A DNA stretch of 5,053 nucleotides from Lachnospiraceae bacterium UBA3785 (GTDB lineage: Bacteria > Bacillota > Clostridia > Lachnospirales > Lachnospiraceae), in NCBI GenBank assembly GCA_002369495.1, contig DFFD01000192.1:5889-10941 (forward strand). Reading direction: 5' to 3'. The translations under genes and the position numbers were made by a program. Below the pieces are notes generated by a model. The model was not told the origin of the DNA. It did no database searches and saw only the letters and a list, made by a program, of their open reading frames with translations. Shown piece by piece: positions 1 to 5,053 of the stretch (position 1 is the stretch's first letter; every line of letters begins with the position of its first letter).

Positions 1-159
1 TTCCCGCTCGGCAAGGAAGAGCTTGAGGCGGCGATGGATCCGAAGAAGTATGTCGGCCGCGCCCCCTATCAGGTCGAAAAGTATCTTGAAAATGTCGTAA
101 ACCCGGTCCTCGAGGCCAACAAAGACGTGCTCGGGATGACCGCTGAAATCAACGTCTGA
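1..159 (+). CDS. purB: Adenylosuccinate lyase, C-terminal fragment (5' end outside window)
   Basis: This open frame enters from the left edge and ends at TGA 157-159, giving the last 52 residues. The tail has the look of the C-terminal helical region of clostridial PurB: a DPKKYVGRAP segment, then QVEKYLENVVNPVLEANK and a final GMTAEINV. PurB is a cytoplasmic homotetramer of the fumarase/aspartase superfamily. It removes fumarate from SAICAR in IMP synthesis and from adenylosuccinate in AMP synthesis. The catalytic residues lie upstream and cannot be checked here. The next gene is purA, whose product makes adenylosuccinate, and the gap is only 12 bases, so the two are probably co-transcribed. 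The call rests on the remembered family tail and on the purA neighbour, not on a full-length protein. Confidence 0.88.
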   Translation, partial: FPLGKEELEAAMDPKKYVGRAPYQVEKYLENVVNPVLEANKDVLGMTAEINV

Positions 160-167
160 GGAGGAAA
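159..167 (+). promoter_or_regulatory. Ribosome binding site of purA
   Basis: A purine-rich AGGAGGAAA run follows the last base of the purB stop codon and lies about 6-8 bases before the ATG at 172. It is a near-perfect Shine-Dalgarno sequence and fixes the purA start. No promoter or hairpin fits into the 12-base gap, which supports translation of purA from a purB-purA message. Confidence 0.85.
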
Positions 168-171
168 TATC

Positions 172-1446
172 ATGGTAACAGCTGTTGTAGGTGCAAACTG
201 GGGCGATGAAGGAAAGGGCAAGATCACCGATACTCTGGCTGCAAAGGCAGACATCATCGTCCGTTTCCAGGGCGGAGCGAACGCAGGCCACACGATCATC
301 AACAATTACGGCCGGTTTGCGCTTCATACGCTTCCGTCGGGCGTATTTTACGGCCACACGACGTCCGTGATCGGCAACGGCGTCGCCCTCAATATCCCAA
401 TCCTCATGAAGGAGATCAAATCCCTCGTGGAAGCCGGCGTTCCGATGCCGAAGATCCTGGTCTCGGACCGGGCCCAGATGGTGATGTCCTACCATATCCT
501 TTTTGACAAGCTTGAGGAGGAGCGCCTCGCGGGCAAATCCTTCGGCTCCACGAAGTCCGGCATCGCTCCGTTCTACTCGGACAAATACGCGAAGATCGGC
601 ATCCAGGTCGCTGAGCTTCAGGATATGGACGCGCTTCGCGAGAAAGTGGAAAATATCGTCCTCAAGAAAAATATCATGCTGAAATATCTTTACAACGCGC
701 CGGAGCTCACGGTTGACGGGATCATGGAGGAGCTCGCCTCCTACAAGGAGATGATCGCCCCCTACGCGGCGGACGTCTCGACCTTCCTCATGAATGCCCT
801 GAAGGAAGGCAAGGAGATCCTGCTCGAGGGCCAGCTCGGCACGATGAAGGATCCGGACCACGGAATTTACCCGATGGTCACCTCCAGCTCCACGCTGGCA
901 GCCTACGGTGCAGTCGGCGCCGGCGTTCCGCCCTACGAGATCAAGAAGATCGTGACGGTCACCAAAGCCTACTCGAGCGCCGTCGGCGCAGGCGAGTTCG
1001 TCTCTGAGATCTTCGGCGATGAGGCTGAGGAGCTTCGCCGCCGCGGCGGAGACAAGGGCGAGTACGGCGCGACGACCGGCCGCCCGAGACGCGTCGGCTG
1101 GTACGATATCGTGGCTTCCCGCTACGGCTGCCGCCTGCAGGGCGCGACGGACGTGGCTTTCACGGTCACGGATGCGCTCGGCTACCTCGACACGATCCCG
1201 GTCTGCGTCGCCTATGACATTGACGGGAAGATCACGACGGATTTCCCGACCACGCCTCTCCTCAAGAAGGCGAAGCCGGTCTACGAGTACCTGCCGGGCT
1301 GGAAATGCGACATCCGCGGCATCCGCCGCTATGAGGATCTCCCGGAGAACTGCCGGAAGTACATCGAGTTCATCGAGGAGCGCCTCGGCTATCCGATCAC
1401 GATGGTCAGTAACGGCCCGGGCCGCGAGGACATCATGTACAGGTAA
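172..1446 (+). CDS. purA: Adenylosuccinate synthetase, divergent clostridial type
   Basis: This complete 424-residue cytoplasmic enzyme joins IMP and aspartate, using GTP, to form adenylosuccinate, the first committed step to AMP. The length is normal for bacterial PurA (about 430). The N-terminal GDEGKGK loop is at residues 11-17, with the catalytic base Asp12. The catalytic acid His40 sits in GGANAGHT. The IMP-phosphate threonines are present at Thr127 (FGSTKSG) and Thr237 (YPMVTSSS), and the aspartate/IMP loop GATTGRPRR is at 299-307. Several positions differ from the E. coli enzyme by my alignment: the equivalent of Arg143 is Lys141, of Gln224 is Leu222, and of guanine-binding Lys331 is Val332, while the Asp333 equivalent (Asp334) is kept. 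I recall the same FGSTKSGIAPFYSDKY and EGQLGT segments in other Lachnospiraceae PurA proteins, so these look like lineage features rather than decay. The ATG at 172 has a strong ribosome binding site and starts right at the family N-terminus. It lies downstream of purB and ends at a terminator. Confidence 0.97.
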   Translation: MVTAVVGANWGDEGKGKITDTLAAKADIIVRFQGGANAGHTIINNYGRFALHTLPSGVFYGHTTSVIGNGVALNIPILMKEIKSLVEAGVPMPKILVSDRAQMVMSYHILFDKLEEERLAGKSFGSTKSGIAPFYSDKYAKIGIQVAELQDMDALREKVENIVLKKNIMLKYLYNAPELTVDGIMEELASYKEMIAPYAADVSTFLMNALKEGKEILLEGQLGTMKDPDHGIYPMVTSSSTLAAYGAVGAGVPPYEIKKIVTVTKAYSSAVGAGEFVSEIFGDEAEELRRRGGDKGEYGATTGRPRRVGWYDIVASRYGCRLQGATDVAFTVTDALGYLDTIPVCVAYDIDGKITTDFPTTPLLKKAKPVYEYLPGWKCDIRGIRRYEDLPENCRKYIEFIEERLGYPITMVSNGPGREDIMYR

Positions 1447-1459
1447 ATGAAAATGCATA

Positions 1460-1497
1460 AAATGAAAGCGGTCAGCGTATGCCGACCGCTTTCATTT
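1460..1497. terminator. Bidirectional intrinsic terminator between convergent genes
   Basis: A perfect 14-bp inverted repeat (1460-1473 with 1484-1497) encloses a 10-base loop. The GC-rich core is GCGGTC/GACCGC and the outer stem is A/T, so each strand carries a T-rich run after the core: TTTCATTTGTTCTTTC on the plus strand, and TTTCATTTTATGCATTTT on the minus strand. It starts 13 bases after the purA stop. On the other strand it overlaps the last codons and the stop of the convergent gene, so it can serve both transcripts. Confidence 0.8.
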
Positions 1498-1969
1498 GTT
1501 CTTTCAGGTGTTCAATGTCCCGGTAAACGGCTGAGGGGAAGCCGGCGTCCCGGGCTTTTTTTGCATTTTCCTCCGTGTCCGTGATGACGAAGGTGCGGGC
1601 GTTTGAAAGCCCGTCCTCCCTGATGAGGGAACGGATCTCGTCGATGCCGGCCTCCGGTCTTATGTAAGTGCTGTAACCTTTCAGCCGGAGAGAGGCGATG
1701 TGGCCGGAGACGGCCGGATCGGCTGCGTCACCGGCGGAGCCGGCGAAGATGACCGCGTCGATGAGCGCGGATTTTGAAGGCCGGATGACCCGAGCGACGA
1801 GCAGAAAGGCATAGAGCAGGACCGGCACGGCGATCATCATGGCCAGCATGCCGCGGAAAACGGCGGCGGAGCCTTCATTTTTGCCGAGTGCGGAGACGAA
1901 GAGAACCAGGTACATACTGAGAAGAAGAATGATGGCGGCGATGGCCAGAAGACGTTTTGGATTTTTCAT
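1472..1969 (-). CDS. Two-transmembrane protein with short, degenerate HAD-like cytoplasmic tail
   Basis: This 165-residue protein starts with a short basic stretch (MKNPKR). Hydrophobic helices follow at about residues 7-28 and 40-62, joined by a short polar loop (GKNEGSAAVFRG), and then a soluble tail of about 100 residues. The topology is probably both ends inside. The tail recalls a haloacid-dehalogenase fold: DAVIFAGSAG at 71-80 sits where motif I would be, and TFVITDTEENAKKARDAGFPS at about 126-146 resembles the motif IV strand and helix, followed by a DIEHLKEQMKAVGI ending typical of HAD phosphatases. The nucleophile aspartate of the usual VIFDxDG is replaced (Ala76, with Ser78 for the second Asp), and there is no room for a cap domain. 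If it is HAD-derived it is therefore probably catalytically dead. I recall short two-helix proteins of this type next to purA in Lachnospiraceae, but no function. It is convergent to purA. The ATG has a good ribosome binding site on the minus strand. Confidence 0.8.
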   Translation of the reverse strand: MKNPKRLLAIAAIILLLSMYLVLFVSALGKNEGSAAVFRGMLAMMIAVPVLLYAFLLVARVIRPSKSALIDAVIFAGSAGDAADPAVSGHIASLRLKGYSTYIRPEAGIDEIRSLIREDGLSNARTFVITDTEENAKKARDAGFPSAVYRDIEHLKEQMKAVGIR

Positions 1970-1977
1970 TATGTAAA

Positions 1978-1981
1978 CTCC
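1978..1981 (-). promoter_or_regulatory. Ribosome binding site of the two-transmembrane protein gene
   Basis: Read on the minus strand, GGAG stands 8 bases before the ATG at 1969-1967. The spacing is normal, and the site supports this start over the internal Met codons, which fall within the first membrane helix or after it. Confidence 0.65.
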
Positions 1982-2002
1982 GGGTTAAATGCGAATCTGT
2001 GG

Positions 2003-2031
2003 TTGAGAAATTCTTCAGTATCTGTTATCAT
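2003..2031 (+). promoter_or_regulatory. Sigma-A-type promoter with extended -10 for the secreted lectin gene
   Basis: TTGAGA (2003-2008, 5 of 6 to TTGACA) and TATCAT (2026-2031, 5 of 6 to TATAAT) are separated by exactly 17 bases. A TG at 2023-2024, one base before the -10, makes an extended -10. Transcription would begin near 2038, leaving about 40 bases of AT-rich leader before the ATG at 2079. The site is identified from sequence only, but both hexamers, the spacing and the location agree. Confidence 0.7.
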
Positions 2032-2046
2032 AATATTATTGTAACA
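2023..2046. promoter_or_regulatory. Imperfect 24-bp dyad over the -10 and start region, candidate operator
   Basis: The two 12-base halves centred between 2034 and 2035 match at 10 of 12 positions. The outer arms are TGTTA and TAACA, and the central part is the palindrome ATAATATTAT (2030-2039). The mismatched pairs are 2028/2041 and 2029/2040. The dyad covers the -10 of the rightward promoter and its expected start site, which is where a repressor would block. The candidate leftward -10 lies in it too. No known regulator is recognised, and AT-rich DNA makes chance palindromes common. Confidence 0.4.
2027..2032 (-). promoter_or_regulatory. Possible -10 element for the leftward two-transmembrane gene
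   Basis: On the minus strand TATGAT matches TATAAT at 5 of 6 positions and lies about 60 bases before the ATG at 1969. It physically overlaps the rightward -10. The expected -35 position holds TTACAT, a poor match, so the call is weak. Some leftward promoter must exist in 1970-2078 unless the gene is expressed by readthrough. Confidence 0.3.
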
Positions 2047-2066
2047 AAAATGTAATAAATTGCAAG

Positions 2067-2073
2067 AAGGGAG
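2067..2073 (+). promoter_or_regulatory. Ribosome binding site of the secreted lectin-DUF5722 gene
   Basis: AAGGGAG lies 5 bases before the ATG at 2079. This ATG gives an ideal signal peptide directly, whereas the next in-frame Met codons (residues 8 and 12) would remove the basic N-terminus. The site therefore settles the start. Confidence 0.75.
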
Positions 2074-2078
2074 AGCGA

Positions 2079-2150
2079 ATGAATAAGAGGTTTTTGGCAA
2101 TGTTTTTGAGTATGCTTCTGCTGTTTACGGCGGTCGTGCCGGTAAGCGCG
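2079..2150 (+). other. Signal peptide region of the lectin-DUF5722 protein
   Basis: The region encodes Met-Asn-Lys-Arg, then a hydrophobic stretch of about 16 residues (FLAMFLSMLLLFTAVV), a helix-breaking Pro21 and the cleavage sequence VSA at 22-24 before Ser25. This is a typical Sec/SPase I signal. The absence of cysteine at +1 argues against a lipoprotein. Confidence 0.88.
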
Positions 2151-5053
2151 TCGCAGGAGAGCATAGCGGAAACCTTCGCGGCTGCGGAATCCGGGGAGCA
2201 GATTCCGGAGATGGCGGAGGATACTGACGGCGGGACGGCGCAGAGCATCCCGGATGCGGCTGATGAGAGCCTCATTCCGGCGGATACGTCTGCCCCGGAA
2301 GAGCCGGTTCCGGCTGACGAGTCCGGGAATGTGCCCGGCGATGAGTCGACGGAAGATGAGTCCGTCACTGAAGTGCCGGCCGATGCGGCGGAGTCCATGG
2401 CGGAGCTGCCTGCTGAATCCGCGGCGGAGCTGCCGGAGGAGGGCGTTTCCGAAGAAGCGGAGAGCACGGAAGAAGAGGCCGGGGAGGCTGCGGGCACGGA
2501 GGAGACCCCTGAAGAAACCGGGGAATCCGGGGAGGAAGAAGCCGGAGAGCCGGAAGAAACCGAAGAGCCGGAAGAAACGCTCGAAGAACTCCCGGAGGCG
2601 GAACCTGTCGGGGCGACCTCGTTTACCCCGAAGGATCCGGCGGACGGGAAGGTTTACATTTTCCATTCGGCGAAAGATGAAAAGTATGTTCTGGACATAC
2701 GCAGCGGGCTCTACGCATCCGGCACCGAGATCCAGCTCTATACCGATAACCGCTCAGGTGCCCAGCAGTTCATGCTCTTTAAGAATTCGAACGGCACATT
2801 CCGCATCATGAACCTTGCGAACGGCAAGATGATCGACGCGAAAGGCGGGTCCCAGGCGAACGGCACGCAGATCCAGCAGTATGAGCCCAATAATTCGGCC
2901 GCCCAGAACTGGTCGCTGGTCAAAAATGCGGACGGGACATACACCCTCACCAGCACGGTGAACAGCCGCAAGGTCCTCGACGTTTCCGGCGGGCTTATGC
3001 GGAACGGCCGCAAGATCCAGCTTTACGAGTCGAACAATTCGATTGCCCAGAAGTTTTTCCTCGAGGAGGTCAGCGTTCCCGACCTCAGCGGGACGATCAT
3101 GCTGCGTCCGGTCTCATCCCAGCGGATGGCGGCGGCTCCGGCGGGAAACAGCACCGGCAACGCCAACCTTGAGATGACGAAGGCGGAAGCCGGCAATAAT
3201 TACCAGAAATTTATCGTCGAGAAGGCGGACCACGGCTTCTACACCCTGAAGGACAAGGCGACCGGCAAGGCCCTGGACGTTGCGGGAGCCTCCAAAAAGC
3301 CCGGCGCCAACGTTCAGCTCTACACGCCGAACGGGACGAACGCGCAGAAGTGGCGCATTATCAAGAATTCTGACGGCACCTATACGCTGCATTCCCGGCT
3401 GAGGAGCGACCTGACGCTGACAGTTCAGAGAGACGGGTCCTTCGAGGGGGCTAACCTCTACCTCAACACGAGACAGGGCCTCACAAACCAGAAGTTTCAT
3501 GTGACGGAGCCGGAGGAGCTGAATACGGCCAACATCTCGGTATGGATTGAAAATGCAAGAAACTCCGACCGCGTCCTCACAAAATCCGGCCGGGAACTGG
3601 TCTCCGGCGACCTCACGCTCGCGGATTCCCAGAAGCTTAAGATCGAGCCGGTCCATGTGGACGGGGTGAAGGACGGCTACTATGTCCGTCTCGTCGCACC
3701 GGACGGCCTGGTTGTGGATATCCAGGGCGGCATGGCCAAAAACAACCAGAATGTCCGCTTCTATGAGTGGAACGGCTCGGATGCCCAGATCTGGCATATC
3801 GTGGAAAATGCCGATGGCACCTCTTCCATCTGCAGCAAGAAGAATTCGCGCATGAACATCGATGTCACGAATTCTTCCGTGGACTACAACGCCAACATCC
3901 AGGTTTTCATGAACAACGGCGCGGCAGCCCAGAAATGGCACCTCGCCTCGATGAAGATCACGAACGCCGAGATCTCCGCGTCCGATCACAACACGGTGAC
4001 CGTCAAAGCCTCCGGGACGCCGCAGCCCTCGGATGACGGAAAAGCCTACCTGTTCGCGGTCGAGCCCTACGTGAGCACGATTTCCGGAAAAAGCCCGGTC
4101 GCAAGCGCGGCGCTCTCCTCGAATGTCACGATCACGGCCGGCCTGAACCGCACTTCGTCCGCATCGCTCCTCCAGAAGAAGCTCTACGTGGCCATCAAAC
4201 AGAACGGCATCTACAAGGTCATCAGCAACGCGTTCTACATCACGAATCCGGAGGCGGCGGCGACCAATACGGCGGCGTTCCCGACGGCGGCGAGAGGAAC
4301 GAAGAAGGGCCTGAAAGTGTCGGCCAACCAGGCTGAAATTGCGAAGAACCTTAAGTGCAGCAATGTCGCGATCGACCTTCCGATCGAGACGTTCCTCGGG
4401 AGCGGCTACAGGTACACCTATGAGGGTGTCACCTATGAGTTCAGCTACGGGGGCATCATAGGGACGAAGAACAGCCTGCAGAGGTTTAAGAATGCAGGCA
4501 TCCTGGTGACCGGAATATTCTATCTGTCGGGAGATTACTATCGGAAGAATGTATCTGCCTGCACGAGCCTGATAGAGCCGGAGGCTCGAAACGGCAGTAA
4601 GCTCGCCGAAGCAACTATCGTCGGCTTCAATACACGCGACGCCGGCAGAAAGAAGCTCGAAGCCCTCTTCTCCTGTCTCGCGGAGGAGTTCGGCTCCAAC
4701 GGGGTGCTGGTCGCAAACTGGGTCCTGGGCAACGAGGTGGACCAGTATAACAATTACAACTATTCCGGCGACATCAGCTACAATCTCTACCACGAGACGC
4801 TGGCGGAACAGTATCGTCTTTTCAATGCGGCAATCAAGAGCCGCTGGTCGAACGCGCGCTGCTACATCTCGCTCGACCACAACTGGAATTTTACCGGAAC
4901 ACGCGCTCAGACCATGAGCAACCGCTGGTATCAGGGCATGACGCTTCTGCAGAATTTCAACCGGGATCTCACCCGTCAGGGCAAGGTCCACTGGGACATC
5001 GCGATGCACCCGTATCCCTCGCCGGAGCAGGACTGCCGCTTCTGGTTCAGGTC
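2079..5053 (+). CDS. Secreted multidomain protein: acidic linker, three ricin-type beta-trefoils, DUF5722 (3' end outside window)
   Basis: An unbroken frame of 991 codons runs off the right edge, and no stop is seen. Residues 1-24 form a signal peptide (KR, hydrophobic core, VSA cleavage site) without a lipobox cysteine. Residues 26-176 are an acidic linker. Residues 189-331, 338-480 and 486-625 are three beta-trefoils of the ricin B / CBM13-like type, each with three Q-x-(W/F/L) motifs spaced 47-52 residues apart. Residues 626-728 form a beta-rich region with DDGKAYLFAVEPY and FYITNPEA, as in the N-terminal part of DUF5722 proteins. From about 745 the DUF5722 catalytic-like domain begins, with NWVLGNEVD (880-888), YISLDHNW (929-936) and IAMHPYPSP (974-982). 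The family is known as secreted proteins of gut Firmicutes. The TIM-barrel glycosidase resemblance (Asn885-Glu886 as a clan GH-A acid/base pair) is my inference. Likely role: binding, and possibly cleaving, an extracellular polysaccharide. The substrate, the C-terminal domains and any surface anchor cannot be seen. It has its own promoter and no operon partner upstream. Confidence 0.9.
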   Translation, partial: MNKRFLAMFLSMLLLFTAVVPVSASQESIAETFAAAESGEQIPEMAEDTDGGTAQSIPDAADESLIPADTSAPEEPVPADESGNVPGDESTEDESVTEVPADAAESMAELPAESAAELPEEGVSEEAESTEEEAGEAAGTEETPEETGESGEEEAGEPEETEEPEETLEELPEAEPVGATSFTPKDPADGKVYIFHSAKDEKYVLDIRSGLYASGTEIQLYTDNRSGAQQFMLFKNSNGTFRIMNLANGKMIDAKGGSQANGTQIQQYEPNNSAAQNWSLVKNADGTYTLTSTVNSRKVLDVSGGLMRNGRKIQLYESNNSIAQKFFLEEVSVPDLSGTIMLRPVSSQRMAAAPAGNSTGNANLEMTKAEAGNNYQKFIVEKADHGFYTLKDKATGKALDVAGASKKPGANVQLYTPNGTNAQKWRIIKNSDGTYTLHSRLRSDLTLTVQRDGSFEGANLYLNTRQGLTNQKFHVTEPEELNTANISVWIENARNSDRVLTKSGRELVSGDLTLADSQKLKIEPVHVDGVKDGYYVRLVAPDGLVVDIQGGMAKNNQNVRFYEWNGSDAQIWHIVENADGTSSICSKKNSRMNIDVTNSSVDYNANIQVFMNNGAAAQKWHLASMKITNAEISASDHNTVTVKASGTPQPSDDGKAYLFAVEPYVSTISGKSPVASAALSSNVTITAGLNRTSSASLLQKKLYVAIKQNGIYKVISNAFYITNPEAAATNTAAFPTAARGTKKGLKVSANQAEIAKNLKCSNVAIDLPIETFLGSGYRYTYEGVTYEFSYGGIIGTKNSLQRFKNAGILVTGIFYLSGDYYRKNVSACTSLIEPEARNGSKLAEATIVGFNTRDAGRKKLEALFSCLAEEFGSNGVLVANWVLGNEVDQYNNYNYSGDISYNLYHETLAEQYRLFNAAIKSRWSNARCYISLDHNWNFTGTRAQTMSNRWYQGMTLLQNFNRDLTRQGKVHWDIAMHPYPSPEQDCRFWFR
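2154..2606 (+). other. Acidic, low-complexity linker region (residues 26-176)
   Basis: By my count 55 of 151 residues are Asp or Glu, and none is Lys or Arg. The rest is mostly Ala, Pro, Ser, Thr and Gly. The region becomes Glu-richer toward its end, where a short duplication is visible: GAGCCGGAAGAAAC at 2547-2560 and again at 2565-2578, an 18-base period encoding EPEET twice. It is likely disordered and would hold the lectin domains away from the membrane or wall. Negative linkers just after the signal peptide are common in surface proteins of Firmicutes. Confidence 0.85.
2643..3953 (+). repeat. Nine diverged ricin-type repeats forming three beta-trefoils
   Basis: The Q-x-W-like motifs begin at Gln229, 276, 324 (trefoil 1), 376, 423, 471 (trefoil 2), and 518, 570, 618 (trefoil 3). 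The spacing is 47 or 48 residues within trefoils, except 52 for 518-570. The third position is W in repeats 2, 5, 8 and 9, F in 1, 3, 4 and 6, and L in 7. Each typical repeat has an LDV-like strand, an NGTxIQLY-like strand and an AQxW turn, joined to the next by KNxDGTY. The DNA copies have diverged, so this is an old protein repeat rather than a recent tandem duplication. Confidence 0.9.
3954..5053 (+). other. DUF5722 region, incomplete: beta-rich N-terminal part and start of glycosidase-like barrel
   Basis: Residues 626-728 look like an Ig-like or beta-sandwich segment ending in FYITNPEA, followed by an Ala/Thr-rich stretch (726-740). From 745 the sequence alternates predicted strands and helices: LKCSNVAIDLPI, then FKNAGILVTGIFYL, EATIVGFNT, NWVLGNEVD, ARCYISLDHNW and HWDIAMHPYPSP. 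This order (strand ending in Asn-Glu, later strand ending in His-Pro-Tyr) resembles the early barrel strands of clan GH-A glycosidases. The expected catalytic nucleophile Glu of a later strand would lie beyond the window. Confidence 0.75.

Noticed and set aside
1019..1450. Arg/Ser/Ala-rich frame within the 3' part of purA.
   Set aside because: It is a shifted frame inside a conserved enzyme gene with no start signal. It reflects third-position GC bias.
2028..2666. Minus-strand frames opposite the acidic linker, rich in Arg/Phe/Leu or Ser/Ala.
   Set aside because: These are composition artefacts of the low-complexity coding strand. One of them even runs into the promoter of the real gene.
2254..2811. 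Arginine- and lysine-rich plus-strand frame that could look like a basic nucleic-acid-binding protein.
   Set aside because: It is the shifted reading of the Glu/Pro-rich linker (GAG/GAA/CCG codons read as AGG/AAG/CGG). It has no ribosome binding site and no recognisable fold.
2643..3953. Regular spacing of about 143 bases that might suggest a DNA repeat array or a recent tandem duplication.
   Set aside because: The periodicity is in the protein (beta-trefoil repeats). The nucleotide copies are too diverged for a DNA-level array, and there are no spacers as in CRISPR.
3114..5009. Long open frame of 631 codons on the minus strand, antisense to the lectin-DUF5722 gene.
   Set aside because: It lies wholly within a well-supported plus-strand gene with recognisable domains. 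Its translation shows no domain, signal or sensible composition, and GC-rich codon use commonly leaves such antisense frames open.

Overview
The window suggests a Gram-positive member of the Clostridia, most likely a fairly GC-rich Lachnospiraceae-like gut or rumen bacterium. This rests on purB followed directly by purA, a PurA of the divergent type I associate with that group, Shine-Dalgarno sites with short spacing, sigma-A-type promoter sequences, and a large secreted protein that combines ricin-type lectin domains with a DUF5722 domain. I could not run a search, so the taxonomy is an inference.

Layout. Positions 1-159 hold the last 52 codons of adenylosuccinate lyase (purB, + strand). After 12 bases comes complete purA (172-1446, +). 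A strong bidirectional hairpin terminator (1460-1497) separates purA from a convergent minus-strand gene (1472-1969). That gene encodes a 165-residue membrane protein with two transmembrane helices and a short, degenerate HAD-like tail. An AT-rich divergent intergenic region (1970-2078) carries a good extended -10 promoter for the rightward gene, with a 24-bp dyad lying over its -10 and start region. From 2079 to the right edge runs one unbroken reading frame of 991 codons with no stop in the window. It is the N-terminal part of a large secreted protein: signal peptide, about 150 residues of acidic linker with no lysine or arginine, three consecutive ricin-type beta-trefoils (nine Q-x-W-like repeats), a DUF5722 N-terminal beta region, and the start of a probable TIM-barrel glycosidase-like domain.

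How the genes work together. PurA and PurB carry out the two consecutive steps from IMP to AMP and look co-transcribed. The minus-strand membrane protein shares only the terminator with them. The lectin-DUF5722 protein is an independent transcription unit, and its architecture suggests an extracellular carbohydrate-binding and possibly carbohydrate-cleaving protein. Its C-terminus and any surface anchor lie beyond the window. I see no mobile elements, CRISPR arrays, tRNA or rRNA genes.
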